Translations under genes and position numbers: made by a program
DNA from: Planctomycetota bacterium
GTDB taxonomy: Bacteria; Planctomycetota; Planctomycetia; Isosphaerales; Isosphaeraceae
Length of the DNA stretch: 64,000 bases
Assembly (NCBI GenBank): GCA_028291545.1
Contig: JAQGHR010000130.1
Span: 1-64,000, forward strand
Direction: 5' to 3'
Part shown: positions 17,700-26,668 of the stretch, piece by piece
Layout of the letters: each line of letters starts with the position of its first letter
Position numbering within the stretch: the first letter of the stretch is position 1
Notes under the pieces: model-generated
The model's database searches: none
The model's input: the letters and a program-made list of their open reading frames with translations, nothing else
What the model was told of the DNA's origin: nothing

Positions 17700-17772
17700 G
17701 TAGGTCCGACTTCAGTCGGTCCTTCCACTCTCTTGGTTCCCTGGTGGAAGGACCGACTGAAGTCGGACCTAC
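17700..17772. repeat. Perfect 29-bp inverted repeat (terminator and possible dispersed REP/MITE element)
   Basis: Bases 17700-17728 and 17744-17772 are exact reverse complements (29 of 29) around a 15-base loop. Each arm contains its own nested symmetry, ccgacttcagtcgg, so the whole is a palindrome built of palindromes. It lies between convergent stops (17613 and 17833) and could end both transcripts. The precision, larger than a terminator needs, suggests a recently arrived or actively maintained dispersed element. Confidence 0.75.
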
Positions 17773-17832
17773 TCGGGTTAGCCTCATCGGGATAGATCGG
17801 AAACGCTCATCAGCGCCCGACCCCCCTGGGCT

Positions 17833-18504
17833 CTACTGTCCCTTTGGTGCCGCTGCGGCGGCGGGAACCGGCGCGGTCGCGGGCGTCTCGGGCTCGGGCA
17901 CCGTGTCTTCGTAACTGGTACGATGGTAGGGGCGGGCATTCTGGTGATCGATCAGCCAGGCGCCGCGAGGGTCGAACATGGCGATCTCGCCGTCTTCGTC
18001 GTAGGCCGAATAGGCGTTTTCGGTCGTGAACTGCACGAACGCGAGCCAGAGCCGGTCCAGACCTTGGCCGAATGGCGGCTTGGTCTCGAAATCGATCGCG
18101 TTGAAGACCCGCCGATGCACCGGCGCGGTGTAGAGCACGCACAGCATGATCCCGACGGTCATCGCCGAGGTCGCGAACCCGAACAGGAGACGCCCCAGGT
18201 GGTAGACGGGCGTCGGGAGCCGGACCATCCGCGGCGCGATCATGTCGGTGATGACGCGGAGGATCACCATGGTGATCAGGAACAGGAAGAGCAAGCAGAT
18301 CATGTCTGCCCAGCCGGCCATCGCGCTGGCGTTGGCGGCCAGCAGTTGAGCGAGGGGCTCATAGAAATTGAATGCGATCAGGCCCGCGAACATGACGTTG
18401 AAGAACATCAGGATCGCTCCCCAGGCCCCTTCGCTCGATAGCGCGTAGGTCATCCCGAGGATCAGGACGCAGATCACGAGGTTGACCACCAATTCCATCT
18501 GCAT
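17833..18504 (-). CDS. CvpA-like multi-pass inner-membrane protein
   Basis: A 223-residue protein with about four hydrophobic segments in residues 5-130 (LVVNLVICVLILGMTYAL; ILMFFNVMFAGLIAF; MICLLFLFLITMVILRVI; ATSAMTVGIMLCVLYTA), laid out like the CvpA family, followed by a soluble tail ending in a Pro/Ala-rich stretch. CvpA proteins are linked to colicin V export and envelope functions; the exact role here is unknown. It starts at ATG 18504 and follows pilB on the same strand by 91 bases, so it may be in the pilT-pilB unit. Confidence 0.65.
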   Translation of the reverse strand: MQMELVVNLVICVLILGMTYALSSEGAWGAILMFFNVMFAGLIAFNFYEPLAQLLAANASAMAGWADMICLLFLFLITMVILRVITDMIAPRMVRLPTPVYHLGRLLFGFATSAMTVGIMLCVLYTAPVHRRVFNAIDFETKPPFGQGLDRLWLAFVQFTTENAYSAYDEDGEIAMFDPRGAWLIDHQNARPYHRTSYEDTVPEPETPATAPVPAAAAAPKGQ

Positions 18505-18524
18505 CGGGCGGGCTCCGCTGGGCG

Positions 18525-18552
18525 GTTCGCAGTTCGCAGTTCGCGGTTCGCA
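18525..18552. repeat. Four 7-bp tandem repeats (GTTCGCA/G)
   Basis: Four head-to-tail units GTTCGCA, GTTCGCA, GTTCGCG, GTTCGCA lie in the gap between pilB and the CvpA-like gene. The unit is short enough for slippage, so copy number may vary between strains. Confidence 0.6.
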
Positions 18553-18595
18553 GTAAGAGAAAGACAAGACGGCCGGTGAATAACCGGCCCTGCGA

Positions 18596-20338
18596 TTACT
18601 TCACAACTCGCAAGAGTTCCTTGATCGAGGTCTTTCCCTGGATGACCTGGCGGAGGCCGTCTTCCTGGAGGTAGATCATGCCGTTCTTTCGCGCCTCGGC
18701 CTTGATGGCGTTGATCGAGGGGTTCTCGCGGATCATGTCGCGCATCGGCTCGGACAGGACCAGCAGCTCGAAGATGCCGGTCCGGCCCTGATAGCCCGTC
18801 CCGCCGCACGTGGGGCAGACCTGCTCGGGCTCTTCGGGAGGACGGTAGAACACGTCCACCTTGTCCACCGGCAGGTTGGCTTTCTGGAGGAACTCGGGCT
18901 TCGGTTTGTACGGTTCCTTGCAGGTCTCGCAGAGGCACCGAACGAGCCGCTGGCCGAGTACCGCCGTGAGTGCGGATGCGATCATGAACGGCTCGACGCC
19001 CAGATCCAGCAGGCGGAACAAGGCGGTGACCGTGTCGTTGGCGTGGACCGTGGAGAAGACCATGTGACCCGTCGTGGCCGCCTGGCAGGCGATCGTCGCG
19101 GTCTCCTGGTCGCGGATCTCACCGATCATGATCACGTCGGGGTCTTGTCGGAGGATCGACCGGAGGCTCGTGGAGAAGGTTTGCCCGGCCTTCGTGTTGA
19201 TCTCGATCTGCGTGATGCCGTCGACGTGATACTCGATCGGGTCTTCGACCGTGATGATGTTCCGCTGGAACCGGTCGATCTCGCGGAGGCAGGCATAGAG
19301 CGTGGTGGATTTGCCCGCACCGGTCGGCCCGCAGCACAGGAACATCCCGTGCGGCTGGGTGACCAGCGATCGAATCTCGGCGGCCATCTTGGGGCGGACG
19401 CCGACCTCGTCGATCTTGGCGACGCTGGCGGCGTTGTCCAGGATACGCATGACCAGCTTCTCGCCCGACTTCGATCCCGAGGTGGCGACGCGGAAGTCGA
19501 TCTCGCGCCCTTCGAGCTTCGCGCCGAAGGAGCCGTCCTGGGGCTTGCGCTTCTCGGAGATGTCCATCGCCGAGAGCACCTTGAAGATGTTCACGACGGC
19601 CGTGCCGGTCTGCCGGTCGAACGGCTCGGCGGCGTGGAGGATGCCGTCGATGCGGTAGCGGACGGAGAGTTGTTCCTCGGTCGGCTCCAGGTGGATGTCC
19701 GTCGCGCGGCGGAGGACGGCGTCGTACACGAGCTCCTTGGCGCTCATGTAGAACTGCGATTCCTCGGCCTTCTGAACGCCGGTGGGGTCGATCTTGCCCT
19801 GGCTCTTACCCATGAAAACGATCGGCGGGCCGGTCTTATCCATGCCGTCGTCGGACCGGTTGAAGATCCCACGCATGCCGACCTTGTTCATCACGGAATT
19901 GGCGACTTCACCGAGGTGGTATGCAGTCAAGACCTTGCGGTCGTCGGGGACCGTCGCGTTGCGCTGGACGATGTAGTAGAAGAGCGGGCCGAAGTCCAGG
20001 AGCAGGAGGAGCAGGAGCCCGACGATGTACAGCGGGATCAACCAGACCATGGCGAAGCCGAGCAGGCCGGTGCCGAGCATGATCGAGTTCCAGGTCTCGA
20101 ACTTGAGGTTGCCCAGATCCTTGCAGTCGTCGTCCACCCAGTAGGTGGTCCTCGTCCAGAGGATGTAGATCAGCAGGACGGGGATGAACTTGAACAGATT
20201 CAGATAGAAGCCCGCCCCGCGCACGATCGTGGACGACTGCGCGAGCAGCAACCCCCCGATCTCGACGGCGTCGGCGGCGGAGGCGACGCCCAGGGTGATC
20301 AGGGCGAGGATCAGGAGAGTCAGACGCGAACGGAACAT
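18596..20338 (-). CDS. pilB: PilB/GspE-type secretion ATPase with membrane-embedded N-terminus
   Basis: A 580-residue type IV pilus or type II secretion assembly ATPase. The C-terminal two thirds are canonical: Walker A GPTGAGKST (337-345), Asp box IITVEDPIEYHVDGITQ, Walker B PDVIMIGEIRD, His box and the zinc motif CLCETC...CPTCGGTGYQGRTG. The N-terminus is unusual: a signal-peptide-like segment (1-23) and three further hydrophobic stretches (about 47-61, 85-104, 105-124) replace the usual soluble MshEN domain. ATG 20338 has GGAG eight bases upstream. It lies directly behind pilT and presumably extends pili or drives secretion; pilC, pilM-Q and pilins are not in the window. Confidence 0.88.
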   Translation of the reverse strand: MFRSRLTLLILALITLGVASAADAVEIGGLLLAQSSTIVRGAGFYLNLFKFIPVLLIYILWTRTTYWVDDDCKDLGNLKFETWNSIMLGTGLLGFAMVWLIPLYIVGLLLLLLLDFGPLFYYIVQRNATVPDDRKVLTAYHLGEVANSVMNKVGMRGIFNRSDDGMDKTGPPIVFMGKSQGKIDPTGVQKAEESQFYMSAKELVYDAVLRRATDIHLEPTEEQLSVRYRIDGILHAAEPFDRQTGTAVVNIFKVLSAMDISEKRKPQDGSFGAKLEGREIDFRVATSGSKSGEKLVMRILDNAASVAKIDEVGVRPKMAAEIRSLVTQPHGMFLCCGPTGAGKSTTLYACLREIDRFQRNIITVEDPIEYHVDGITQIEINTKAGQTFSTSLRSILRQDPDVIMIGEIRDQETATIACQAATTGHMVFSTVHANDTVTALFRLLDLGVEPFMIASALTAVLGQRLVRCLCETCKEPYKPKPEFLQKANLPVDKVDVFYRPPEEPEQVCPTCGGTGYQGRTGIFELLVLSEPMRDMIRENPSINAIKAEARKNGMIYLQEDGLRQVIQGKTSIKELLRVVK

Positions 20339-20411
20339 CGATGGCTCCGGCGGAAATCTTCGTGAGGTGGGCAGGAGGCGAGGGCGATCGGCGGGTTTCA
20401 CCCACCTTGCG

Positions 20412-21566
20412 TTACAAGATACCCGGCTGATTGATCGTGATCCCCTTGAGCGCCATCTTGAGCGCCTCGGGACTGGGGGCGACTTCATAGGCGGTGGATC
20501 GTTCAATCTTCTCGGCAACCACGAGCTGACGCAAGCTCTCGGTGAAGTCGAGCATCCCTTCTTCCTTGCCGATGCGGATGGCGTCGCCGAGCTTGTTGTC
20601 TTCCTCATTCATGATCAGCTTGCGGACGGTGGGGTTGGTTCGCATGATCTCCACGGTCGGCACGCGGGTCTGCCCGGTGTTCGTGGCCCACTCCTTGGTC
20701 GTGGGCAGGAGCTTCTGGGCGATCACGGTCTTCAGGTTGAATTCCATCGACTGCCGCAGCGCGCCGTGCATGTCGCGGGGGAAAAGGTCCAAAATTCGGC
20801 CGATCGTAGACGGGGCGGACGAGGCGTGGATGGTGCCGAACACCAGGTGACCGGTCTCGGCAGCGTGCATGGCGGCGGCAAACGTGTGGCGGTCACGCAT
20901 CTCGCCCACCAGGATGATATCCGGGTCCTGCCGCACCGCGTGCTTCAGGGCGGTGTCCCAATCGACGACGTCGATGCCGACCTCGCGCTGATTGATGATG
21001 GATTTGTCATCGGTGAACGTGAACTCGATCGGATCCTCGATCGTGACGATATGCATCCGCTCGTTCTCGTTGATGAACTGGAGCATGGACGCGATCGTCG
21101 TGGATTTGCCCGACCCGGTCACGCCGGCCAGCAGGATAATCCCCTGATCGTACTGGGTGATCTCGGCCATGATCGGCGGCAGGCCGAGGCCCTCGAAGTT
21201 GGGGATCGAGGTGCTCACGCGCCGGGCGACGAGGCTCAATCGGCCGCGCTGGCGGAACAGATTCACGCGGAACCGGGTCTCCAGCTTGCCGTCGAAGATG
21301 ATGTGCGCGAAGTCGATACCACCGGTCTCTTCGAGGATCTGCTTCTGCCTGGCCGTCAGCAGCGGGAACATCAGCCGTTCCATGTCATTGGCCGTCAGCG
21401 GCGGAGTCTGCATGACCCGGAGCACACCGGCCAGCCGCATCGCCGGCGCGAGGCCGACCTTGAGGTGGAGGTCGGACCCCTTATGCTTCATCACCATGCG
21501 GAAGAGCTTATTGGCCTCGGGTTCGCTGGCCAGCGGCTCGATCGAGGTTGCTTCCACGGTGGACAT
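20412..21566 (-). CDS. pilT: Twitching motility retraction ATPase PilT
   Basis: A 384-residue hexameric ATPase that depolymerises type IV pili. Visible are the N-terminal MKHKGSDLHLKVG, Walker A GVTGSGKST, Asp box HIVTIEDPIEFTF, Walker B DPDIILVGEMRD, the His box ETGHLVFGTIHASSA and the conserved PilT C-terminal AIRKGEEGMLDF-type element (here GKEEGMLDFTESL). The length is slightly longer than the 345-370 typical. ATG 21566 is used; the frame runs further upstream without family similarity. It precedes pilB by 73 bases on the same strand. Confidence 0.92.
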   Translation of the reverse strand: MSTVEATSIEPLASEPEANKLFRMVMKHKGSDLHLKVGLAPAMRLAGVLRVMQTPPLTANDMERLMFPLLTARQKQILEETGGIDFAHIIFDGKLETRFRVNLFRQRGRLSLVARRVSTSIPNFEGLGLPPIMAEITQYDQGIILLAGVTGSGKSTTIASMLQFINENERMHIVTIEDPIEFTFTDDKSIINQREVGIDVVDWDTALKHAVRQDPDIILVGEMRDRHTFAAAMHAAETGHLVFGTIHASSAPSTIGRILDLFPRDMHGALRQSMEFNLKTVIAQKLLPTTKEWATNTGQTRVPTVEIMRTNPTVRKLIMNEEDNKLGDAIRIGKEEGMLDFTESLRQLVVAEKIERSTAYEVAPSPEALKMALKGITINQPGIL

Positions 21567-21675
21567 GGGACGTGCTCCGGGGATCGCAGAGGCAGGATCC
21601 AAATTCGAGGATTCGAGATTCACGAGTGCAGATTCGAGATACGAAAGGGAGGTCTCAGCTATCCGAGCCTGGCAT

Positions 21676-22467
21676 TCAAGTTTCGATTGTCGAATCCTCG
21701 AGAATCCTGACCGGCACCCCGTGGCGGGCCAGATAGTCTTTGGTTTCGGAGATCGAGAATTCACGGAAGTGAAAGATGCTCGCCGCGAGTGCCGCGCTGG
21801 CGCCGCCTTCGACCAGGGCCGCCCGGAGGTGCTCCGGCTCGCCCGCTCCACCGGAGGCCACGACGGGGACCTCGACGGCGTCGCTGACGGCGCGCGTCAT
21901 GGGAAGATCATACCCATTCTTGGTCCCGTCGGCGTCCATGCTGGTCAGAACGATCTCACCGGCCCCCAGCTCCTGGACGCGAATGGCCCAGGCGACGGCC
22001 TCCAGGCCGGTGGGGATGCGCCCGCCATTGATGTGGACTTCCCACACCTCCCGGCCGTCGCGCTGCACTCGCTTCGGGTCGATATTCACCACGATGCACT
22101 GGCGGCCGAACCGGCGGGCGGCACGGCGGACGAAATCGGGGTCGCGCACGGCGGCGGAGTTGATCGAAACCTTGTCGGCCCCGGCGTTCAGGAGGGCGCG
22201 AATGTCCTCCAGGTCGCGGATTCCCCCGCCGACCGTGACGGGCATGAAGCAGACCTCAGCCGTGCGGCGGACGACGTCCAGGATGATCCCGCGATTCTCG
22301 TGGCTGGCGGTGATGTCCAGGAACACGAGCTCATCCGCACCTTCCGCCTCGTATCGCGAGGCGACCTCGACGGGGTCGCCCGCGTCGCGAAGGTGCAAGA
22401 AGTTCGTGCCCTTGACCACGCGCCCCGACTCGACGTCCAGGCACGGGATGATCCGCTTTGCGAGCAT
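21676..22467 (-). CDS. hisF: Imidazole glycerol phosphate synthase cyclase subunit HisF
   Basis: A 263-residue (beta/alpha)8 barrel. With the HisH glutaminase it makes IGP and AICAR in histidine synthesis. The catalytic aspartates sit in [16 protein letters not shown] (Asp near residue 11) and [14 protein letters not shown] (second Asp). Phosphate-binding repeats VTVGGGIR and [12 protein letters not shown] are present. ATG 22467 gives the family's normal 255-260 length; the frame extends nine codons more to 22494. No other his gene is adjacent, so the pathway is dispersed. Confidence 0.93.
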   Translation of the reverse strand: MLAKRIIPCLDVESGRVVKGTNFLHLRDAGDPVEVASRYEAEGADELVFLDITASHENRGIILDVVRRTAEVCFMPVTVGGGIRDLEDIRALLNAGADKVSINSAAVRDPDFVRRAARRFGRQCIVVNIDPKRVQRDGREVWEVHINGGRIPTGLEAVAWAIRVQELGAGEIVLTSMDADGTKNGYDLPMTRAVSDAVEVPVVASGGAGEPEHLRAALVEGGASAALAASIFHFREFSISETKDYLARHGVPVRILEDSTIET

Positions 22468-22600
22468 TCCGGGGTCCGGTGGGTGTTTCCGCATTGACGA
22501 ACGGTGGCGGGACCCGAATCGAGCATTCGGACATCCCAGTCACCCAGTTTATCGGGATGGTCCTGGCAATCCTAGACGCTCGCGAAAAAGGGCTGACGGC

Positions 22601-23176
22601 TCACGAGATCACCGCGAGCCAGAAAAGGAACGGCAACCCCAAAATCCACATCGCGCCGAGGCCGCGGCCCAGTCGATCGATCCAGCTCGGCTCTGCACGC
22701 CACCCCCCGGATAGGAAGAGCAGGGTCCACGCAAGGGCCACCGCAAGTCCGATAGGCGGGAGGAGTCGGCGGAAGACATCGAACGGAGCGAATGGAAGAT
22801 CGAACCTGATCGAGCTACCGAAAGGCAACAGGATAAACCAGGCCCACCGGCACATTTCGCCGAGGGGCCCGATCAGCGTTGCGATCGCGGCCGTCCATCC
22901 CGGCTGCCGGTACAGGCGGCGGTAGGATGGGCGTGGGCCGCGTAGACGCAGGGGGATCAGCGCAAGCGTCCACGCCCAGACGACCGGGAGCATTGCGATC
23001 AGGAGCACGAGCGCCGCCATCTTCAGGTCGGGGAGCGAAGTCGGGAAGCCGCCCACCATCGGGGCAATCACCGCCCGCGAGATGCCGAGGCCGACCGCCG
23101 TCGCCGCGACCAGACTCAACCCGTCAAGGATCGTGAACCGGCGTCGAGGCGTCTGGGCGAGATTTCCACGGCTCAT
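22601..23176 (-). CDS. Hypothetical multi-pass membrane protein
   Basis: A 191-residue protein with about five hydrophobic helices ([101 protein letters not shown]). No functional motif was recognised. Its start ATG overlaps the stop of the upstream HEAT-repeat gene by four bases (23173-23176, ATGA), so the two are translationally coupled and probably act together at the membrane. Confidence 0.65.
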   Translation of the reverse strand: MSRGNLAQTPRRRFTILDGLSLVAATAVGLGISRAVIAPMVGGFPTSLPDLKMAALVLLIAMLPVVWAWTLALIPLRLRGPRPSYRRLYRQPGWTAAIATLIGPLGEMCRWAWFILLPFGSSIRFDLPFAPFDVFRRLLPPIGLAVALAWTLLFLSGGWRAEPSWIDRLGRGLGAMWILGLPFLFWLAVIS

Positions 23177-23793
23177 CCTTCACTCTCTCCCCCGAGGGCC
23201 TTCCTCCAGAAGGCCACGCGCCCCTCGGCCACTCGCAGCGCCTCAATGAGCACCAATTCGTCGTGCTCATCCCTGGGGCCTTCTTCACAGATCTCCTCGA
23301 CGACCGCCAGATGTTCCTCGGGGATCAGCAGGAACGCCACCGCCGCCAGCCCAACGCGACGGTGGTCCGCATCCCCGTTCCTCGCCCAGTCGAGCATCCG
23401 GGGCAATAGCGAGTGATCTTTCTTCCGCGAGAGCGCCGAAGCTGCCGCCTCCCAGAGCGCGGGGCGAGGATCATCGAGCAGGCACCTCAATCGGTCGATC
23501 ACACGGGCGTCAAACGGCGGAGCCTCGCGGATCGCATTGAGAGCGAGTTCTTCGTCCGGATCGTCGATCATCGCCAGGACGATCTCCGACAGTTCCCCCT
23601 CGCCCCGCAAACGGTCCGAGAGCGCCGAGAACGCCGCGAGGCGCTCCGCCGACGGACGGGATCGGTCTTCAACGGTCTGGCGCAGACTCTCCACCGGGAC
23701 CGAGGCCAGCGACCCGCTGTCCTGCGGCTGGCCTTGCGTCTTCGCGATCAGCGCATCAACTCGTGCGAGCCGTTCCGAGAGAGATTCGTCCAT
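23173..23793 (-). CDS. Small HEAT-repeat-like protein
   Basis: A 206-residue soluble protein composed of paired helices. Repeats are visible as SALSDRLRGEGELSEIVLAMIDDPDEELALNAI, LRCLLDDPRPALWEAAASAL and LLPRMLDWARNGDADHRRVGLAAV, the spacing of HEAT/PBS-lyase-type scaffolds. No enzymatic residues were identified. Such proteins normally bind other proteins. It is coupled by a four-base overlap to the membrane protein downstream. Confidence 0.65.
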   Translation of the reverse strand: MDESLSERLARVDALIAKTQGQPQDSGSLASVPVESLRQTVEDRSRPSAERLAAFSALSDRLRGEGELSEIVLAMIDDPDEELALNAIREAPPFDARVIDRLRCLLDDPRPALWEAAASALSRKKDHSLLPRMLDWARNGDADHRRVGLAAVAFLLIPEEHLAVVEEICEEGPRDEHDELVLIEALRVAEGRVAFWRKALGGESEG

Positions 23794-23911
23794 GAAGGAC
23801 GATCATAGCACGGGCGACGGCCGATTCCTTATTCGTCTTGACGGATCGGCGACACCCGATATTATCCCGGCCTCGTCTTGATTCGCCGCGGGATTCGCAG
23901 CGGGACGGCCC

Positions 23912-24673
23912 ATGCTGGAGTCGATGATGTTCCGACGCACGAGATTTCCTCGCCGGATTCTGACGTTTCTGATATTGCCGGTCTCGGTCCTCTCGGCGGC
24001 GCGAGCCTCGGGCGGTTCGATCGAGAACTTCTCGCTGAACTATCACACGACGGGGGCGCTGGTGGGGGCGTCCCCTGAATTGGCCAGCGCGTTCTCGTTC
24101 GGCGATGTCAACTCATCGACCTACCCCTTCGTGCCCGGTTCGACAAATGTCAACTTCACCCTGCGGGTCTCCGAACCCGATACGTCCGTGGGGAGTGCGT
24201 TCACGTCCCAGTTCCGGATCGAGGTCAAGTTCGACCCGCCCTCGGACCCTGGGGACATGTTCCGGGTCGGCCCGCTCATCCTGAACGGACAACTCTCGGG
24301 CGTGCTGGGCGGACCCGAGTCCAGCGTCAAGATTCATTTCGACCCGCCCAGGTTCAGCGACGGTCGCACATTCGCCGACGGCCTCAAGATTTCGGGGGAC
24401 GGACTGATCGGGGCGACGCAATCCAGTTCGTTGATCTTCAACGGGACGGGGGGACTTCCCGACGGATCGTTCTCGCTCCTGCGGATGAGATCCTCCGATG
24501 TGGACGCGACCTGGCGGTCGTCCAGTCAATACGAGGTTCACTTCAGCGCGTCCCTGGAGGTTGTCGGCATCCCCGAGCCGTCCACGATCGCCTTCTGGGG
24601 CCTTGCGTGCCTGGCCTCGGCGGGTCTGCAATGCAGGAGACGCCGCGATTTCACGAACCGATCACCTCGATGA
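23912..24673 (+). CDS. PEP-CTERM sorting-signal protein
   Basis: A 253-residue secreted protein. It has an arginine-rich start and signal peptide (ILTFLILPVSVLSAARA), a beta-rich body (about 35-220), and at the C-terminus the PEP-CTERM tripartite signal: IPEPST, a hydrophobic helix (IAFWGLACLASAGL) and a basic end (CRRRR). In the family, this tail is cut by an exosortase (EpsH/XrtA type), none of which is in this window. The start is taken as ATG 23912; ATG 23924 or 23927 are alternatives. The last 23 bases overlap the 3' end of the convergent dinG gene. Confidence 0.85.
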   Translation: MLESMMFRRTRFPRRILTFLILPVSVLSAARASGGSIENFSLNYHTTGALVGASPELASAFSFGDVNSSTYPFVPGSTNVNFTLRVSEPDTSVGSAFTSQFRIEVKFDPPSDPGDMFRVGPLILNGQLSGVLGGPESSVKIHFDPPRFSDGRTFADGLKISGDGLIGATQSSSLIFNGTGGLPDGSFSLLRMRSSDVDATWRSSSQYEVHFSASLEVVGIPEPSTIAFWGLACLASAGLQCRRRRDFTNRSPR

Positions 24674-26618
24674 CTCGCGGACACTCCGGCAGTGATCCCA
24701 GAAACTGCCTGCCGTAGGGCTTGGTCAGGACGCGAGGATCGAGGATGGCCACGATGCCGGTATCGGTCCTGGAGCGAATGAGGCGGCCGAAGCCTTGTTT
24801 GAGCTTGAGGATGGCCTCGGGAACCTGATAGTCGAAGAACTTGTTGCCGCCCTTGCGCTGAATCTCTTCGAGGCGGGCTTCCAGCAGGGGATGATCGGGC
24901 ACGCTGAAGGGCAGGCGGGTGATGATCACGTTCGAGAGCGCCTCGCCGGGTACGTCCACGCCTTGCCAGAAGCTGTCGGTGCCGAAGATCACGCTGTCCA
25001 CGTCGGCCTTGAAGGCGGCGATCATCTTGGAGCGAGGCAGATCGTCGCCCTGGGAGAACAGGGCGATCCCCCGGGCCTCGCACCAGGGGCGTAAGGCGCG
25101 GGCGGAGTCGTTCAGCATGCGATAGGACGTGAACAGAACCAGGGCTTTCCCGTGGGTCTTTTCCAGGTAAAACCGGATGGCCGGGATGACTCGACGCTCG
25201 TACTCCTTGGGGTCAAGCGACGGGTCCGGGAGGTCGCGAGGGATGTGGATCGTGACCTGCGATTTGTAGTCGAAGGGGCTGCCGAGCTGGAGCGTCTTGC
25301 AGGAGGAGAAACCCAGCCGCGTCTGGAAGAAACGGAAGCTGGGCGGTGAACCGACCGAGAGCGTGGCCGAGGTCAGGACGCAGGTCGGCAGGCGACCGAA
25401 AAGGTCCCGCTTCAAGGTCGCGCCGACGTCCAGGGGCGCGGCGGCCAGCGTGACGCGGCGACGGGCCTTCTGCTCGACCTCGACCCAGTAGACGCTTTCG
25501 GGCGTTTCCTGACCGAGCCAGTTGCGGACCGCCATCGCCATCGTCTCGCAGCGGTTCGCGGCCGATTCCAGCTCAATTCTCTGCTCCTCTTCCTCGATCC
25601 CCGCCGCGCCCCGCCGGACGGCGGTCGAGAGTTTGAGCAGTTCCTCGGCGAGTGTGTCCGGAATCCCCGTCGGGGCATAAGCGCGACCGTTCGGCCGAGG
25701 CTGACGTTCGAGCCAGCCGGCGGCGTCATCGAAGAAGTCGTCCATGGCGCGGCTTGCACGTCGGACCTGATCCTGGGCCTCGTCCAGGCGATGGTAGACG
25801 AGTAGGCCCTTCGCGTTCCGCTCATTGAAAAGCCGGCCCAGCAGCTTCGCGACGCCTCCGCTCGCCAATCTCAGGCCGAGGTGCGAGGCGGCGACCTCCT
25901 CAAGCGTCTGGGCCTCGTCGAAGATCGCGATGTCGTGCTCCGGCAACAGGCTGGCGCCGGAGCTGCGAAGACCGAGGTCGGTCATGTACATCGCGTGATT
26001 GACGATCAGGATGTTGGAGGTCCAGGCCCGCCGCGACGCCTTGTAATAGTGGCAGGTCCGATAGGTCGGGCACTTCTTCCCCAGGCAGTTCCCATGGTCG
26101 CTCTCGACCGCGTCCCAGACCTCGGGCCGGGGCGAGAAATCCAGGTCCGAGCGGCTCCCGTCGGTCGTGGTTTCGGCCCATCGTCGCAGCGTCTCCAGTT
26201 GATGGAACGGCTCCGGCGTGTCGAAGGTCGCACCCGCCCGGCCGACCGCTGCCTTGAGGCGACGGAGGCTGATGTAATTGGCCCGCCCCTTCACCAGGGT
26301 CGCCGTGAACTCCTGCGGCATCACGGCGCGGAGGAACGGGATATCTTTGTAAAGGAGCTGCTCCTGAAGGTTGATCGTGTGCGTCGAGACCACGACCTTT
26401 TTGCCCATCTCCGCGGCCGCGAGGATCGCCGGCACGAGGTAGGCGAAGCTCTTTCCGACGCCGGTACCGGCCTCCACCATCAGATGCGACGACTCTTCGA
26501 TGGCGCGAGAAACGGCCTCGGACATGCGGAGCTGCTCCGCGCGGGCCTCATAGCCCGCCAGGCGACGGGCGACGGCGCCGCCGGGGCCGAGAATGGAAGC
26601 TGGGTCGAGGCTCGGCAT
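24651..26618 (-). CDS. dinG: DinG/Rad3-family ATP-dependent DNA helicase
   Basis: A 655-residue superfamily 2 helicase. Motifs in order: Walker A VEAGTGVGKSFAYLVP, VVVSTHTINLQEQLL, the iron-sulfur insert CLGKKCPTYRTCHYYKA, DEAH-type box AIFDEAQTLEE, VLTSATLSVG, DSVIFGTDSFWQGVDVPG and the final FGRLIRSRTDTG (motif VI). In DinG/XPD the cluster has four cysteines, the first in a KGRxNYLC motif; here that position is serine (KGRANYIS), leaving three. It likely resolves R-loops, G-quadruplexes or collapsed forks in DNA repair. Confidence 0.9.
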   Translation of the reverse strand: MPSLDPASILGPGGAVARRLAGYEARAEQLRMSEAVSRAIEESSHLMVEAGTGVGKSFAYLVPAILAAAEMGKKVVVSTHTINLQEQLLYKDIPFLRAVMPQEFTATLVKGRANYISLRRLKAAVGRAGATFDTPEPFHQLETLRRWAETTTDGSRSDLDFSPRPEVWDAVESDHGNCLGKKCPTYRTCHYYKASRRAWTSNILIVNHAMYMTDLGLRSSGASLLPEHDIAIFDEAQTLEEVAASHLGLRLASGGVAKLLGRLFNERNAKGLLVYHRLDEAQDQVRRASRAMDDFFDDAAGWLERQPRPNGRAYAPTGIPDTLAEELLKLSTAVRRGAAGIEEEEQRIELESAANRCETMAMAVRNWLGQETPESVYWVEVEQKARRRVTLAAAPLDVGATLKRDLFGRLPTCVLTSATLSVGSPPSFRFFQTRLGFSSCKTLQLGSPFDYKSQVTIHIPRDLPDPSLDPKEYERRVIPAIRFYLEKTHGKALVLFTSYRMLNDSARALRPWCEARGIALFSQGDDLPRSKMIAAFKADVDSVIFGTDSFWQGVDVPGEALSNVIITRLPFSVPDHPLLEARLEEIQRKGGNKFFDYQVPEAILKLKQGFGRLIRSRTDTGIVAILDPRVLTKPYGRQFLGSLPECPRVIEVIGS

Positions 26619-26668
26619 CCGGCCGTCCCCTGGGATGTCGTCGGATTCGATGAGACTCTCCCCACGTG

